Source: Dysidea avara
Lineage: Eukaryota; Porifera; Demospongiae; Dictyoceratida; Dysideidae
NCBI RefSeq assembly: GCF_963678975.1
Contig: NC_089275.1
Span: 15,097,682 to 15,161,681 of the forward strand
DNA length: 64,000 bases
Reading direction: 5' to 3'
The notes below the pieces were generated by a model, which did not search any database, was not told the DNA's origin, and worked only from the letters and a program-made list of their open reading frames with translations. Numbering within the stretch: position 1 is the first letter of the stretch; every line of letters begins with the position of its first letter. A program made the position numbers and the translations under genes. Shown here one piece after another: positions 23,007 through 34,909 of the stretch.

Positions 23007-23582
23007 CAGCTGTAGATAGACAGTAGATTCATTGAGGTACAGTATATGGATACCTTGTAACGTGATCAAATATTGAAGTATTATTGACCATACAATTAGT
23101 AGACAATTTACATTATAGTTATTTATCCTGTTATTTGAAAAGGTCTAGCAAGTCCAACTGTATCATGTAAGTACAACTTATTTAAGTGAAATTTTAATAA
23201 CGGATAAGATATGGATTTCATTAATAATTTTAGCATGCCGGTGTTTCACTTGGATTTTACACTGAATTCTCTGTCTTGTACAGTATTTACATTCCTGCAA
23301 TTTGGTTTACGAGATATGTAGGTTTTCCATGCAAACTCCAATAGGATGAGGTGGATTAATCATCCTGGCTGACCAAGAGTTCATCAAAATTTCACAGTCA
23401 CAACTATTATAGAACCAAATTGTACCAGACAAATTATTTCCATAATAGGAAACCATTAATGCTACAGTATAATCTGTCATGTGCATAAAATGATCTGTGT
23501 TGATGGTACTAACCATGGCCAGTCATTCAAAGTTTAGTGCTCGGTTTCATAGTTGTTCCTACACTGATAAAATAGAACCGAG

Positions 23583-24960
23583 ATGATCCTTACAGTTGTG
23601 TTATTGCTGATACCATCTTTATGACATTTGGGTATGTGCAGAAAAACACAAAAATATGCATCTGTACATATTATGTATATAGCTAAGTATACTTAATAAA
23701 AACTATAGAGCTCCAGAGTATTCCTTGGCTACTCATGACGTTATCTAACAGAGCCACTGTAAGCATATGCAGTACAATAATTCTATCAGCCAATACACTT
23801 TATGTACAGTGTCAGATTTCCACCCAACCAAGTAGAAATTGTGACAGTTCTAGTGAAGGACTCACGGACTACAATTCTGCAATGCCTACTAACATATGGA
23901 TCTGTAAGAGTTCTGAGTGGACCCCTTACCAGTAAGATCATAACAACACTAACACACGCTAACACATCATACAGGTTATCACCATCTATTGGATCAACCA
24001 AACCACTCAGTGGTAGTAGTTGTAAACACATTAGAGATCAATTGTCTACTGATTGTCATCATCCCCCAACAAGTGGAGTATACTGGGTACAGAATATTAA
24101 GCAGGTGAACATACGTACATATAAACATACAAGACTTAGTACAATTACATACACTGTACACAGACAGATCATATCACTAGAGCCCTTATTATTCCTTATT
24201 ATGGTTATTCTAGCCATGCACTAGCCAAAACATGTTAGCTAATGTAAATGCTAGTCGTTTGCCTAAAAGGTCTTCAGTACTTAACCTAGAACAAGTGGAA
24301 TGTGAGATTTTAAAATGCTCTTTCAGCTTTATCAGGAGCATGTTTACACCACAGGGTGGTACAAAGTAACATCATTATATTAATGGTTGTACATGTTCTG
24401 ACTGCTGTTTGAATTTAAGTTACAAAATATTATGTACAATAAGCCCTATTGTACTACCATAGGTGATTGAAGACCAGTACAAAACTTCATAATAATTATA
24501 GCAAGAATCTGGCAAGAAATTATAAACTTATAGAAATGCTTTTATCTCAAGTGTCAGCTACTAAGATACCCTGTGCACTTTGAGGGCTTGAATTTTAAAA
24601 TCATAAGTCATGATTGCTAAATGACCCTAAGCAATGATCCCTAATCACCTAACCAATGAAAGTGCACAATTCCTAACAATTGTTAATCCACTGAAGAATC
24701 CTAGTAATTTGGCTAGGAATTCACAAAATGTGCAATCTATAATGTCATTACATTACTGGTTTACTAAATAATTTTCATAAAATCAAAGCATTTTTGCATG
24801 GTACTGTCTAATGATAGGGTATTAATTTAATTATGACAGATCTATACATGTTGTGAGATGGAGACCAGTTTGAATGGAAGAGGATGGACACTAGTATGGC
24901 AACACTCTTGCTTTAGTGCTTTTTCATCATTGGTGTTCATGCATGGCAATTGTGGTTAGT
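23583..24960 (+). pseudogene. FReD-like secreted protein, copy F2, probably truncated
   Basis: The signal exon at 23583 (MILTVVLLL) has lost one base relative to F1 and F3 and runs into a stop. The exon from about 23812 encodes the CDSSSEGLTDYNSAMPTN module ending CKSSEWTPY at a GTAAG donor, and the next exon (from about 23976) encodes SGSSCKHIRDQLSTDCHHPP then SGVYWV, the start of a fibrinogen domain. At 24855 a stub of the GGGW exon reads CEMETSLNGRGWTLVWQHS with G-to-R in the signature. It then leaves the family, so most of the C-terminal domain is missing. Confidence 0.65.
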
Positions 24961-25325
24961 GTGGTTAATGATTATAAGAGCACAATCCCATCATAACAAA
25001 ATAAATATGTGCTAATTGCCTTGAATCAGGAAAATGCATACATATTGGGTGATAAGACTGAAGTCTAAGGATCAATTCTCAGACTCAAGCCCTACAACAA
25101 TTTGAAGATGTGTAACAAATACACCCAAAGAGGGATATTCCATTACAAAGTAATTATACCAAATTATGTAGTGAATGGCATGGTGCAGCTAAATGACATC
25201 TATGTAATGCAAATGGTAACTACAGTATATATGTGGTACAAACATACGCATAAAAGGTACATTGGCTATGCAGTTTTCAGTCTATGTACATACAGTCAGC
25301 AGGTGTGTAACTACACAGTCAACAG

Positions 25326-26075
25326 CTACTTTGAACACACCACACAAGAAAGAGCATATCCATCTTGAGGTACATATGATCCAGTTGCACGGACTGTGTA
25401 AAACAATTGTGCATTACCATCACAACCTCCGCTACTGTTTATTTGCTCGAGATTTTCGTCAATACAGTAATACATGCTACTTCCTTCATGACCATTATTT
25501 CCCGCCATGATATAGCCATTGTACTCTTTGTGCCATCCATCAGGACACACATAATGTGAGGGGATCATTATTTTACTGCTTCTTCCTGTTGCTTCACAGA
25601 GAGAACAAGGCATGTTACGACATGTGCTATGATCAATAGCTCCACCAGTGCGATATTCTACAGGAAAAGCATATACATCTCCATGTTGATTATTTGAATA
25701 GCGCATTGGATTTTGAGGCAAGCACATTAAATTAGATGGTGCACCTTTATCAGTGTAGCGACCTCCTACAGCAGTTCCTTTATAGAGAGTGATAGCTCCA
25801 TATGGACATGTAGTGTTGCCCCATCTGATATAACTGACCACTTGTGGACAGCCTTTGGTCTTCATGTCATCTTTATTAGTGGCATTGTTAACAGATCGCT
25901 CCTCGGCTTCTCTTGTGGTCCTCACACTGACCTCCTTACTCATCATCTTTGCTTCTAGTCGCTGCACCTTAGCAAGAAGGTAGGATACTAGGGGAGAATC
26001 AGTATCTTCATCAATGACCTCTGCTGCATCAGTAAGGAAGATGACACAGAACAGTATCAGAAGAAATATTTTCAT
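25326..26075 (-). CDS. Secreted short-chain collagen C4-domain protein, copy A
   Basis: Single-exon, 249 residues from the ATG at 26075 (an in-frame ATG at 26099 would add 8; the shorter start matches copies B and C). It has a signal peptide (MKIFLLILFCVIFLTDAAEV), an acidic spacer, then a heptad-like stretch (SPLVSYLLAKVQRLEAKMMS, about residues 25-45). A roughly 180-residue cysteine-rich domain follows, starting GCPQVVSYIRWGNTTCPYG and ending CVVC. This domain is the one known at the C-terminus of sponge spongin short-chain collagens, related to collagen IV NC1. There is no Gly-X-Y helix, so the short coil may do the oligomerising. Probably an extracellular matrix or secreted protein. Reading frame intact. 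Confidence 0.85.
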   Translation of the reverse strand: MKIFLLILFCVIFLTDAAEVIDEDTDSPLVSYLLAKVQRLEAKMMSKEVSVRTTREAEERSVNNATNKDDMKTKGCPQVVSYIRWGNTTCPYGAITLYKGTAVGGRYTDKGAPSNLMCLPQNPMRYSNNQHGDVYAFPVEYRTGGAIDHSTCRNMPCSLCEATGRSSKIMIPSHYVCPDGWHKEYNGYIMAGNNGHEGSSMYYCIDENLEQINSSGGCDGNAQLFYTVRATGSYVPQDGYALSCVVCSK

Positions 26076-26190
26076 TTTGAGCTGACAAAATAGTCCCACT
26101 TATTTCAAGTCTCTATAGCAGTAAAATAATAGCTACTTTCTTAAATACTGGCCTGTGTGTGTGTATGGCTAGTCAGGTGTGTAATCTGCA

Positions 26191-26200
26191 ATTTATATAT
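26191..26200 (-). promoter_or_regulatory. TATA-like sequence upstream of C4 copy A
   Basis: Minus-strand ATATATAAAT about 115 bp before the ATG. Copies B and C have TATAAATTA at about 47-65 bp, so the assignment here is weaker. Confidence 0.3.
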
Positions 26201-26534
26201 TTAATAATGATGAACTAGCTGACATATGTGTATATACTAGAGTATACGTACTGAGAAGTGCTAACAAATATATCCTCCTATCTTGCAAATGTGGCATAAT
26301 TCTACAGCTTTGTTGTAGTAGCTTCAATAATTAATTGAATTGTTTTAAAACTGTCTTGTTATTTTAGGGGTACATAATATTATTATATTGCATGAAATGA
26401 GATAAGTTGTTAATTTTCATAAATGTGGTACGCTAAACTACGACACTACAGAGAGAACATATAGTAAAATAGAAATGTGAAGTTCTCTACCACCCTAAAT
26501 TACCTTTAATTTATTAAGTGTGTGGGTTGTGACA

Positions 26535-26728
26535 AATGGTAATTTGCTTTTTTCATTGTAAAATAATTTTTGTATGCAAAACTTGTACAAAAATTTATTA
26601 CACAAAATTTTTTTACATAAGATCAAACTACTCTATAGAGCAGTCATTCATGTAAATCATACAAAAATATTTGTACACGAAAAATTTTATCACGGTTTTT
26701 TTGCATGAAAATAAAGCGAATTGCAGTA
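26535..26728. mobile_element. AT-rich MITE, TACCRTAATTYGCTTT family, copy 2
   Basis: Same interior as 19958-20155, including 'cataaagcgaattgcagta' at the right end and TACTCTATAGAGCAGTC at 26629-26645 in the middle. Here the motif core is TA instead of AA, which makes CTCTATAGAG a perfect palindrome. Confidence 0.7.
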
Positions 26729-27089
26729 TAATTATAGCTCTATAGAATTACTTTAGCACCACTGTAAACAAAATAATAATATATATCTTATACTAACCAT
26801 CTACTCAGAAAAAAAATTGAATGCGGCAATGTGAACACCTGGGTGTCTGATTTGTAAGCATAGCTGTGCCGTACCTTAAGTATTTATATAAAAGCTCTTT
26901 TGAAATATCTATAATTTCATGCTGACTTCTACATTATACTATATAAGTGACAGAATGGTGCATGTGCGGTTTCAACAATTACATCAAGACAAGCACACCT
27001 CTTCCATTCATTCTAAGTATCTACCTGAAAACACCATTATCACATACTTCTTAATGTTGCATGACTCACTTTTAATAGACTTTTGGTAA

Positions 27090-27910
27090 CTTCATGCAGT
27101 GCTCATGATGCTGTATAATATGTTAGTTACATAATCATGCAGATATCGATACTATAGATATACGTAACTTAGGGTGTAGTTTGTGCTGATATGCTTAGTG
27201 CCCATGGCCAGTCACACCAATAATGCAATCACTGTTTTGCAAATATATACTAAAGTACAAGACTGTATATGGTGACAGTTGGCAGCTCTGATAATAAGTT
27301 CACTGAATGGTATAAATGCTAACATCTGTTCACCAGATGTTAAAATAATAGTGAAGCGATTTCAACAGATTGTGAACTGTACAAGTACATACATATATGT
27401 TTGATACAGTGTGTGCTGTTGTTCATTCACAAGTGGGGTTTCAGTTAAGCCTGTGTCAGCACAATAAAAGCACGAATGTATGATAGGCTAGAGTGCTATG
27501 CTGTCATAATGCTAGCATATTAGGTGGATATTATATACAAACTATGGAGCTTAATTCCTTGAAACAGATAGATGATTTTACTTCTTTGTAGATGATCAGC
27601 AGAACCACTCTTCTTCATTGGAGGGACACAAACACAAACACACACACATGCACAGATACAAACACAGCTAGTAGAGCACACATACACAATGACAGGTACA
27701 ATACACACATACACATAACAATATGTACAAAATCAACAAATAAAAGATAAGTAGTAGATCAATATTCCCTAATAGAACAGTCAGTGGAAGAGCATTCAAA
27801 GAAGATTGTAAGTAATGTTATTAGCCTAGGAACATACTGAAGAGCATAATAGGTGAAAATTTTGGCTGAAAGCATTTTGGGTAAACTTTTGAGCATATTT
27901 GACTTAGAAA
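27090..27910. repeat. Segmental duplicate of 3.06-3.67 and 6.25-6.48 kb
   Basis: Two blocks that are 2.6 kb apart near the start of the window are nearly adjacent here (27090-27690, 27740-27910). It contains TATTCCCTAATAGAACAGTC at 27773-27792. The MITEs found between the blocks at 3.7-4.5 kb are absent here. Confidence 0.6.
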
Positions 27911-28129
27911 TATAGCTGTAGCACCTAAACAAGCAGACAAGCAGCCGTACTAAAAGTAGGGATGGTCAGCAATAGTTGGTGTTGAAGGTACATATTATTC
28001 ATACAAAAGTATAAGGTTGGTTAATTAAGCTATATCGTACAGTACAGTATAGTACTGTATAGTAGGAGTTATAGTGCTTTTCACAATCAAATTATTACAA
28101 AATTTAATCTCTGAAGACTAAATTTTCAG

Positions 28130-29400
28130 TGCAAATGGGGGCATGCCCCCTAGTAGGGCCAAAGTAGGAAGTATTTTTGGTTTATTGATACTTGGGTAAT
28201 GAAAGAGTTTAGAGCAGAGGAGCATCTCCATCTCTCTAAACTCTTTACAATAGAGGCAAATAGGGAAACCTAGTGAATGAGGCAGATATCCTATAAGTGA
28301 GACCCCCTGCTGTCTCAGACTCCTCTAAGGAGAATGGACAAACTGCTTATAGCAGCAGTAGGTGATGTGCCAACCTTGTGGGTCACTAATAATTTGTGTC
28401 ACATAGCTTTTAGAAATTGTGACAGCATTAACACCTGCGCCCAAGTGATACAATGGTCAGGGCGTGACCATTGTTCTCAGAGTTATCACTATCCACTGTT
28501 GAAAGTGGCACGGTGTAAAGTAGTATCAATCAACACTTGGGTTCAGTGATAGTAGCAATGTAGTCCCTCTATGGCGATTAGCTGGTTGGTACTCTGTAGC
28601 TGTTGTCACTGAGTTTGAGGTTTGATGGTGCTCAGGACAGAGAGTGTCTCCTGATAGATGGGAGAGCATGTCCAGCTAGCGATCTGGTTGGGAAAGTGTT
28701 TCTATAGTTAGCAATTTGGATGGGAGAGTGTCTCCTAATACTGATCCAGATGGAAGAGGATCTGATAGCAACCCCATTTCTTGATGGCAATCTGAACTGG
28801 AGGGCCTGCCCATGACTACAGTCAGGATGAAAGAGTATCCCTTGACAAAGATCTATACTGTAAAGCAGCAATCTGGGCTGGAGAGTGTCTCCCAATGTAG
28901 CATGCAAATATAAATTGACTGAAACACCTCTACTTCTTGTGGTAGCAGCTGGCACAGTGAAGGGGTCCAGCCAGACCTACAGCTGAAGAACTCACAACAA
29001 AGTACATATCAATATAGCAAACAGTCTTTCATGTAAAAGTTTCTGAGAAATTGAATACAAGCACAGCAAAATAGAAAGTACTTCAACCAAATTATGTGTC
29101 TACTTACTCCACTGCGTACACTACAGAAGTACGGAAGTATCACTACTGACAGTGGAATACTAACTAGAGTTGTAATCAGCACACCATGCCAATTAACATA
29201 GAGCACCTGCATGTAGTGAAGTTTGTATTGTAAACTGTTCAGTGGGTAGGGATAGGGTGGGTGAGATTTCTTACAACAGTATGAATTACTGCCAACGTGT
29301 TCAGCACATGTTGCTGTGCATGCGTTGTTCATGTTAGAGCCCAATGTTGCATGCTAATATTTTGGGTACTTGCACAGCCTACACTTCACAACATTAACTG
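28130..29400. other. No gene seen; decayed tandem repeat
   Basis: 28630-28900 has four or five degenerate repeats of a roughly 45-50-bp unit containing 'gagagtgtctcc' and 'gatctgg/aatctgg'. Open frames here are not supported by splice sites or domains. Confidence 0.35.
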
Positions 29401-29424
29401 TGTTTATTAAACTTCATTTATTGC

Positions 29425-29760
29425 TTGATGCCATCTTTATGACATTTGAGTATGTTATTATTATACTCTAAGTATGCATATGTCCATATTGATATAGAGC
29501 TCAAAATTATTCCCTGGAAACTCAGACACATCTAACAGATCCGCAGTAAGTATATGCAATACAGCAATTCTATCAACCAATACACTTTATATTCAGCATC
29601 AAATTTCCACCTAACCAAGTAGAACTTGTAACTGACTACAATTCTGCAATGCCTACTAACATATGGCTCTGTAAGAGTTTTGAGTGGACCCCTTACCAGT
29701 AAGATCATATAACAACACTAACACATACTAACATGTTATCACCATCTATTGGAAGAGAAG
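29425..29760 (+). pseudogene. FReD-like copy F3, remnant
   Basis: Has the tail of the signal exon (near 29430-29455), the 'agagctc...tccgcagtaagt' block, and the TPTNIW/CKSFEWTPY part of the module exon with an internal deletion. The following exon stops after 'atcaccatctattgga'. There is no SCKHIRD or GGGW exon. A GT microsatellite follows closely. Confidence 0.65.
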
Positions 29761-29850
29761 GACAAGCTAGGGTACTCAGCTTTTAGATAAATATGATACA
29801 TACACAGCATTTGCCCTTAGGCAGTAACTTTAAAATGAGATGCATGTGTG

Positions 29851-29985
<135 letters not shown>

Positions 29986-29999
29986 ATGAGTGCACATCT

Positions 30000-31440
30000 A
30001 CTGTTTGTATCTAGCTGAAATTTACACACTGCTGTTTGCTGTATAATACTGCTATTGTAATATCAATAGTACTACTGTAAGAATAATAATCAGAAGTAAC
30101 TCTGGACAGATTGTACTCCAATATATTCAAGACATCATGTGCTTGTCTCATGTTCATAAACATTAAACCATTGCATTCAACAATTTACTCTCTTTTGCAC
30201 TAAAATTAAGGTGATGCAACGTTGCGTGATACTATTATAGTAGTGCTGACTAATGTAAAAACTAAGTACATTAAGGTTTAAGCCCTGTTTATAATTTTCT
30301 TTAACTTATTGAAGATATCAAAAACATAACTTCATAACATAGCTTAATTCATTATTGCACCAAATCATAATCACTGCAACAGCAGGATAGCTGTTACTGT
30401 ATACAAACCTTTTTAAAATATTGTACTATACAGTACCTTGTTGAGCTACAACCGACATTTGAAATGGTAATCAACCTTCTCAGCATCAAAATATACATGC
30501 ATGTGATTAAAAACAGCAATAATGAAATTTGAGGTGGTAGGGTGAAAAGTAATGTGGGTGGGATGAGAAACCATTTTCCTGGCCTAATAGTGCATACTTG
30601 TATATGTATATTACGGGATAAATTGTTGTGGTATTCAGGATTAATAGTGTGCGCATTGTAAACAGGAAGGAGTAAAATAGTGTGAGGCAAAGCTGAGCAC
30701 TATTTCCTTCCTGTTTACTGTACAATGTGAGAACTATTAGCCCTGAATATATATCAGTCAGCCATCCTATTATAAATTAATCTGACAACCATAGTAATTG
30801 TTACTTAGCAACAGAATTTTAAATAACACTGCAAAAGGCCAATAACACCTAGCAACCGTTACTAAAGTCCCAAAATGATATTTTCCTCAGCAATGGTTAC
30901 CGCGCAACCATTGCTATGCAACCATATTGTTGTTATATTTTAGGGGGCATCCATCACTATGGTAACACTAGTTGTCATGTACTTCCATAGAAACACAATT
31001 TTAGCCAACCAGATTAGTATTACAGATTTCTGTCAAAGGAGCTTGACAAACAAATATAATACTAATTTTATTGGCTAATCACTTGATGCATTTCAAAACA
31101 ATATTATATATTATATTACAACACATTCACTTGTCAGATTAATAAATAAATTCTACAAAGTTTATAGTATACTATAGTGTCTACTGACTAGAGGCAACTA
31201 TTGCTTTCTACAGATTACAGTAAAATCCTTTTATCTCAATCTAGCTATAGTACTCTGGTGCTTGAATTGTAACTTGTAATTTACTACTAGCTAGACAACA
31301 CACCTGTACAAAGCTAAAGAAATCAGTGCGCATGTTAAAAAGCTTCTCCATAAACAATATTAGTATCCGTGACAAATGGTAGCCATTTATTATTAGTATG
31401 AAACTATATATAAAATACATAGTACGTATAGTTATTGTCA
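30000..31440. other. Intergenic; inverted repeat and X-box-like sites
   Basis: An imperfect inverted repeat (cattgtaaacaggaagga ... tccttcctgtttactgtac) spans about 30654-30727. Around 30770-30960 'gcaacc/gttacc' words recur. No coding exon found. Confidence 0.4.
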
Positions 31441-31445
31441 CAGTG

Positions 31446-31472
31446 GTTAGTCACTTGCATGTATAAATTAAT
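31446..31472 (+). promoter_or_regulatory. Core promoter of C4 copy B
   Basis: GGTTAGTCACTTGCATGTAT then AAATTA. The TATA-like TGTATAAATTA is about 65 bp before the ATG. The same GGTTAGTCAC plus TATAAATTA arrangement precedes copy C. TTAGTCA resembles a bZIP/AP-1 half-site combination, but this is a guess. Confidence 0.45.
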
Positions 31473-31526
31473 AGAGTAACAAGAACTTTGCAGAAGTGAG
31501 ACTGTACTGCTAGCAGCCTGCTAAGA

Positions 31527-32285
31527 ATGAAAATGCTCCTATTGACATTCTTTTGTGCCATAATTGCCACTAATGCTGTGGATGTCACTGATGAAGATAC
31601 TGATTCTCCACTAGTCTCCTACCTTCTTGCTAAAGTACAGCGACTAGAAGCAAAGATGATGAGTAAGGAGGTCAGTGTGAGGACCACAGAGAAGTTGAGG
31701 AACAATCAGTTAATAATAACACTAGTGAAGATGACATGAAGACCAAAGGCTGTCCACAAGTGGTCAGTTACATCAGATGGGGCAACACTACATGTCCATA
31801 TGGGGCCAATACTCTCTACAAAGGAACTGCTGTAGGAGGTCGTTACACTCATAAAGGTGCACCATCTAATTTAATGTGCTTGCCTCAAAATCCAATGCGC
31901 TATTCATATAATCAAGGTGGAGATACTTTGGCTAATCCAGTAGAGTATCGTACTAGTGGAAGCATTAATCATGCAGAGTGCAGGAATGTGCCTTGTTCTC
32001 TATGTGAAGCAACAGGACGGAGCGATAAAATAATGATTCCTTCACATTATGTGTGCCCAAATGGATGGCATAAAGAATATAATGGTTTTATTATCATAAT
32101 GGCTGGACATCATGGTCATGAAGGTTGTAGCATGTATTACTGCATTGATGAAAACTTGGAGCAAATTAGAAGCAGTGGAGGTTGTGATAGTAATGCACAA
32201 CTGCTATACACAGTCCGTGGATATGGGGCTTATGTACCAAGTGATGGATATGCTCTCTCTTGAATGTGTAGTATGCACAAAATAA
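31527..32285 (+). pseudogene. Short-chain collagen C4-domain protein, copy B, frame broken
   Basis: Same architecture as copies A and C: signal peptide MKMLLLTFFCAIIATNA, SPLVSYLLAKVQRLEAKMMS heptads, then the C4 domain. Three differences stand out. A 1-bp loss near 31687 shifts the frame before the C4 domain, which is then open from about 31736. Two codons are added in 'NGFIIIMAG' near 32092. A 4-bp insertion at about 32263 creates TGA and removes the final CVVC. Promoter and poly(A) signal (AATAAA 32539-32544) are still present. It is either a young pseudogene or an assembly with errors; two independent lesions favour the former. Confidence 0.75.
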
Positions 32286-32289
32286 CTGC

Positions 32290-33180
32290 TGACTAAGACT
32301 GCATATTAGAGAACAGCATAGTTACATAGTATGTACAGTGCACACTATTAATATGAATGAGTGTGTGTTGCGTGTACCACACACAGTTAACAACTGTACT
32401 TAGTCTTTAGGTTTTTTGAGCAGAATTAATGTATACTTTGTACTAGAATATCCCTGTACAGATGTATATGTATCCTCTTGCTTTTCTTCAGCATTAAGTC
32501 TACTCAACTACAGCATATGCATAATAATTATCTAGGAAAATAAAATTTTGATATGTATAACTCAATCGACTAATGCTGTTCATGCATGTAACTACACCAG
32601 AATTATAGCAATGTTAAATAATCCTGCAGGTGAATAAGCTACATCACTGTACTAATTAAGTGTGCTGATAGATATAATTGGATGTGCTGCTTGTCAAAGC
32701 AGTCAAGCTGTAAAAAAATATGAAGTCCCTTAAACAAGACCAGGGCTAAAATTTTGAAAATCAAAGGTGGCAGCCAAAGGATGGTACTTTAGTCCCTATA
32801 GTGATAGTAACTACCCACTTATGTGACTATAATGTAGGCAAATTATTTGAACTACATTTACATTATGTGTATAACAATAATAATAATAATAAAATGGTGG
32901 ATCAGGTGGTATGGTACGTCCAAATCTCTAACCTTGTGATATTAAATTTGTCTCCCAAGATCTCAGACACACTCATATTTGAAGAAATACTCACAAAAAG
33001 CATCTGGGAAAGGATATCCATGTGTCTAGCATTGTGTTCAAGTTTGATATAGTGTAATATTCCAAGGTTCAAAAGTATTCTCCAGATTTAGTTGGCACAC
33101 GCCTACAGTTTGTTAAAAGCTGGCTTTAGTAGTGTACACATAATGTTGACAATTTCTAAAATTTAGACTAACAACATGGT
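32290..33180. other. Downstream region of C4 copy B
   Basis: An AAT microsatellite sits at 32876-32893. 32695-32790 ('aaatcaaaggtggcagccaa') faintly resembles the foldback arm of the composite elements. No gene recognised. Confidence 0.35.
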
Positions 33181-33184
33181 GATA

Positions 33185-33563
33185 CTGTTTCTCATTACTG
33201 ACATACTGACATACTGACTCTCCCCGTCTTACTAAAGTACAGCAACTGGAAGCAAACTTGATGAGCAAGGAAATCATAATCACTGTAAAGTACTAATAAT
33301 AATAATAATAATAATAATAACTTATTTTTTGTATCTAGTTGTAATTCCAGCATTGCTGTGTGTATATTTAATAATAATAATAATGACATCTAGAGGAAGT
33401 TGAGCAGATCTGTTAACAATGACATTATATTGAAGATGGTAAGAAGACCAAAAGACTGTATGTAAGTAAAGTAACAATGCATTTTGTCTTCCCAGTAAAG
33501 CAAAAGAGTTTTGTGTACCTAGTAATGGATATGCTCTCTCTTAGGTAGTATGTACAAAGTAAT
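33185..33563 (+). pseudogene. C4-domain gene, remnant D
   Basis: Retains pieces of the coil region (YLLAKVQ-like and EANLMSKEI), an AAT microsatellite insertion (33294-33320), the linker before the C4 domain (GKKTK), and then the last residues VPSNGYALS followed by a stop and VVCTK. Nearly the whole C4 domain is deleted. Decayed by internal deletion and repeat expansion. Confidence 0.75.
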
Positions 33564-33569
33564 TTTTGT

Positions 33570-34900
33570 AATCAGTACTTGAATATTTGAAAGTTGCATA
33601 GTTATAAAGTACACTTTAGATAATGTTTGTACCACATATGTACAGTAGATTACTAACTACCACTACTTCCATAGCTTCACAATGTAATTGTCATGTTCTT
33701 TCTACTGAAAATAATATAATCTCTATACAGGTTACATTACTTTCTCATCTTCAGAAAGTCTTAAGACTGCTGAGTTATATGTAGTACTAGGGTGAATATC
33801 TAATCTAGATGGTAACCAAAGTTTCAACAATGTACTCAGATGTATTGAACATGTAACTACACCAGAATATCTCACGTAACAGAATTTACAAAATCTTGTA
33901 GATATCTAGCTACCTCAAAAGTGCAGTGTGAAGTGTACAAGTCAACTTTCTGGAAAGAACTATAAGACTGGTTTTTGCTAAACCAGTGACATATACCATA
34001 GAGATACTGCACTGTTTAAAAAATATCAAAGTGCAAAGAAAGCTTCAGTCTTCAAAATAAACATGTTAATAGTTTGAAAGGTGCCAGCCAAAGAAATTGA
34101 TGCAACTTGCTTTAGTCCATGGTTAGTTAGCCACTTATGTATGTACAGTATCACTTGATTATGAATAGACAAGTTTTCACAACTGCATACACCTATAGCT
34201 AACACAAATATAATTGGCAGTATGGTAATATGGTGGCTTTAGCCTTAATATTGACTGTCAAGATCAGTTTACATGCTAAAGGGTACTTAGGGACCATTAC
34301 CAGATTATGCAGGTGTCTTTTTTTATTGGAACCATTATGACCATATCATCATGAAGAGAATGTATACAAGATCATTCATAGTGTAAGGCAAGGCACATTT
34401 GTCTTGGCGCAGAATAATCATAACTCACATACTCTCCACATATTCAAGTGTCCATATTAGCAAGTTATAAAGGCTTAACTATAGCCAACCATATTCTGTC
34501 TAATAGGTCTCTAAATTTGTTATGATACTACACAGTACAAATTAAATACCAAAATACATATGCTTGTATGTTTTATTTGTAATTTAATCACCCAAGAAAT
34601 AGCTCTGGCACCATTCTTCGTGCCTTAAATATCTGCTTCACAGATACATAAAGTCATCATGCATTTGTGCACTCATCCAATAGGTTTTCATGAATGATCA
34701 CAACAGTTACAAGATACTGAAGATGACTAGTGAGAGTGTACATTGTACAACTTCAGTTTTCTAGTTTACAATATCAAACTTTTACCTTTTATTTTTCTGG
34801 TTGAAATTCTTGAAAAATATTGTTTCACTGTAATAAGACATATCTAATAGTACCACAGTCATTTATATTTTGAACAGAAAATATATGTGATCATATAATC
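33570..34900. other. Intergenic, nothing recognised
   Basis: AT-rich, no exon or TIR pair seen. 34500-34700 is another copy of the 960-1330 segment. Confidence 0.35.
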
Positions 34901-34909
34901 AGTCACCTG

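Noticed and set aside
28632..28955. Minus-strand frame with repeated 'SIRRHS/RSS' as a gene
   Set aside because: It overlaps a decayed tandem repeat of about 45-50 bp, which explains the repeated residues.
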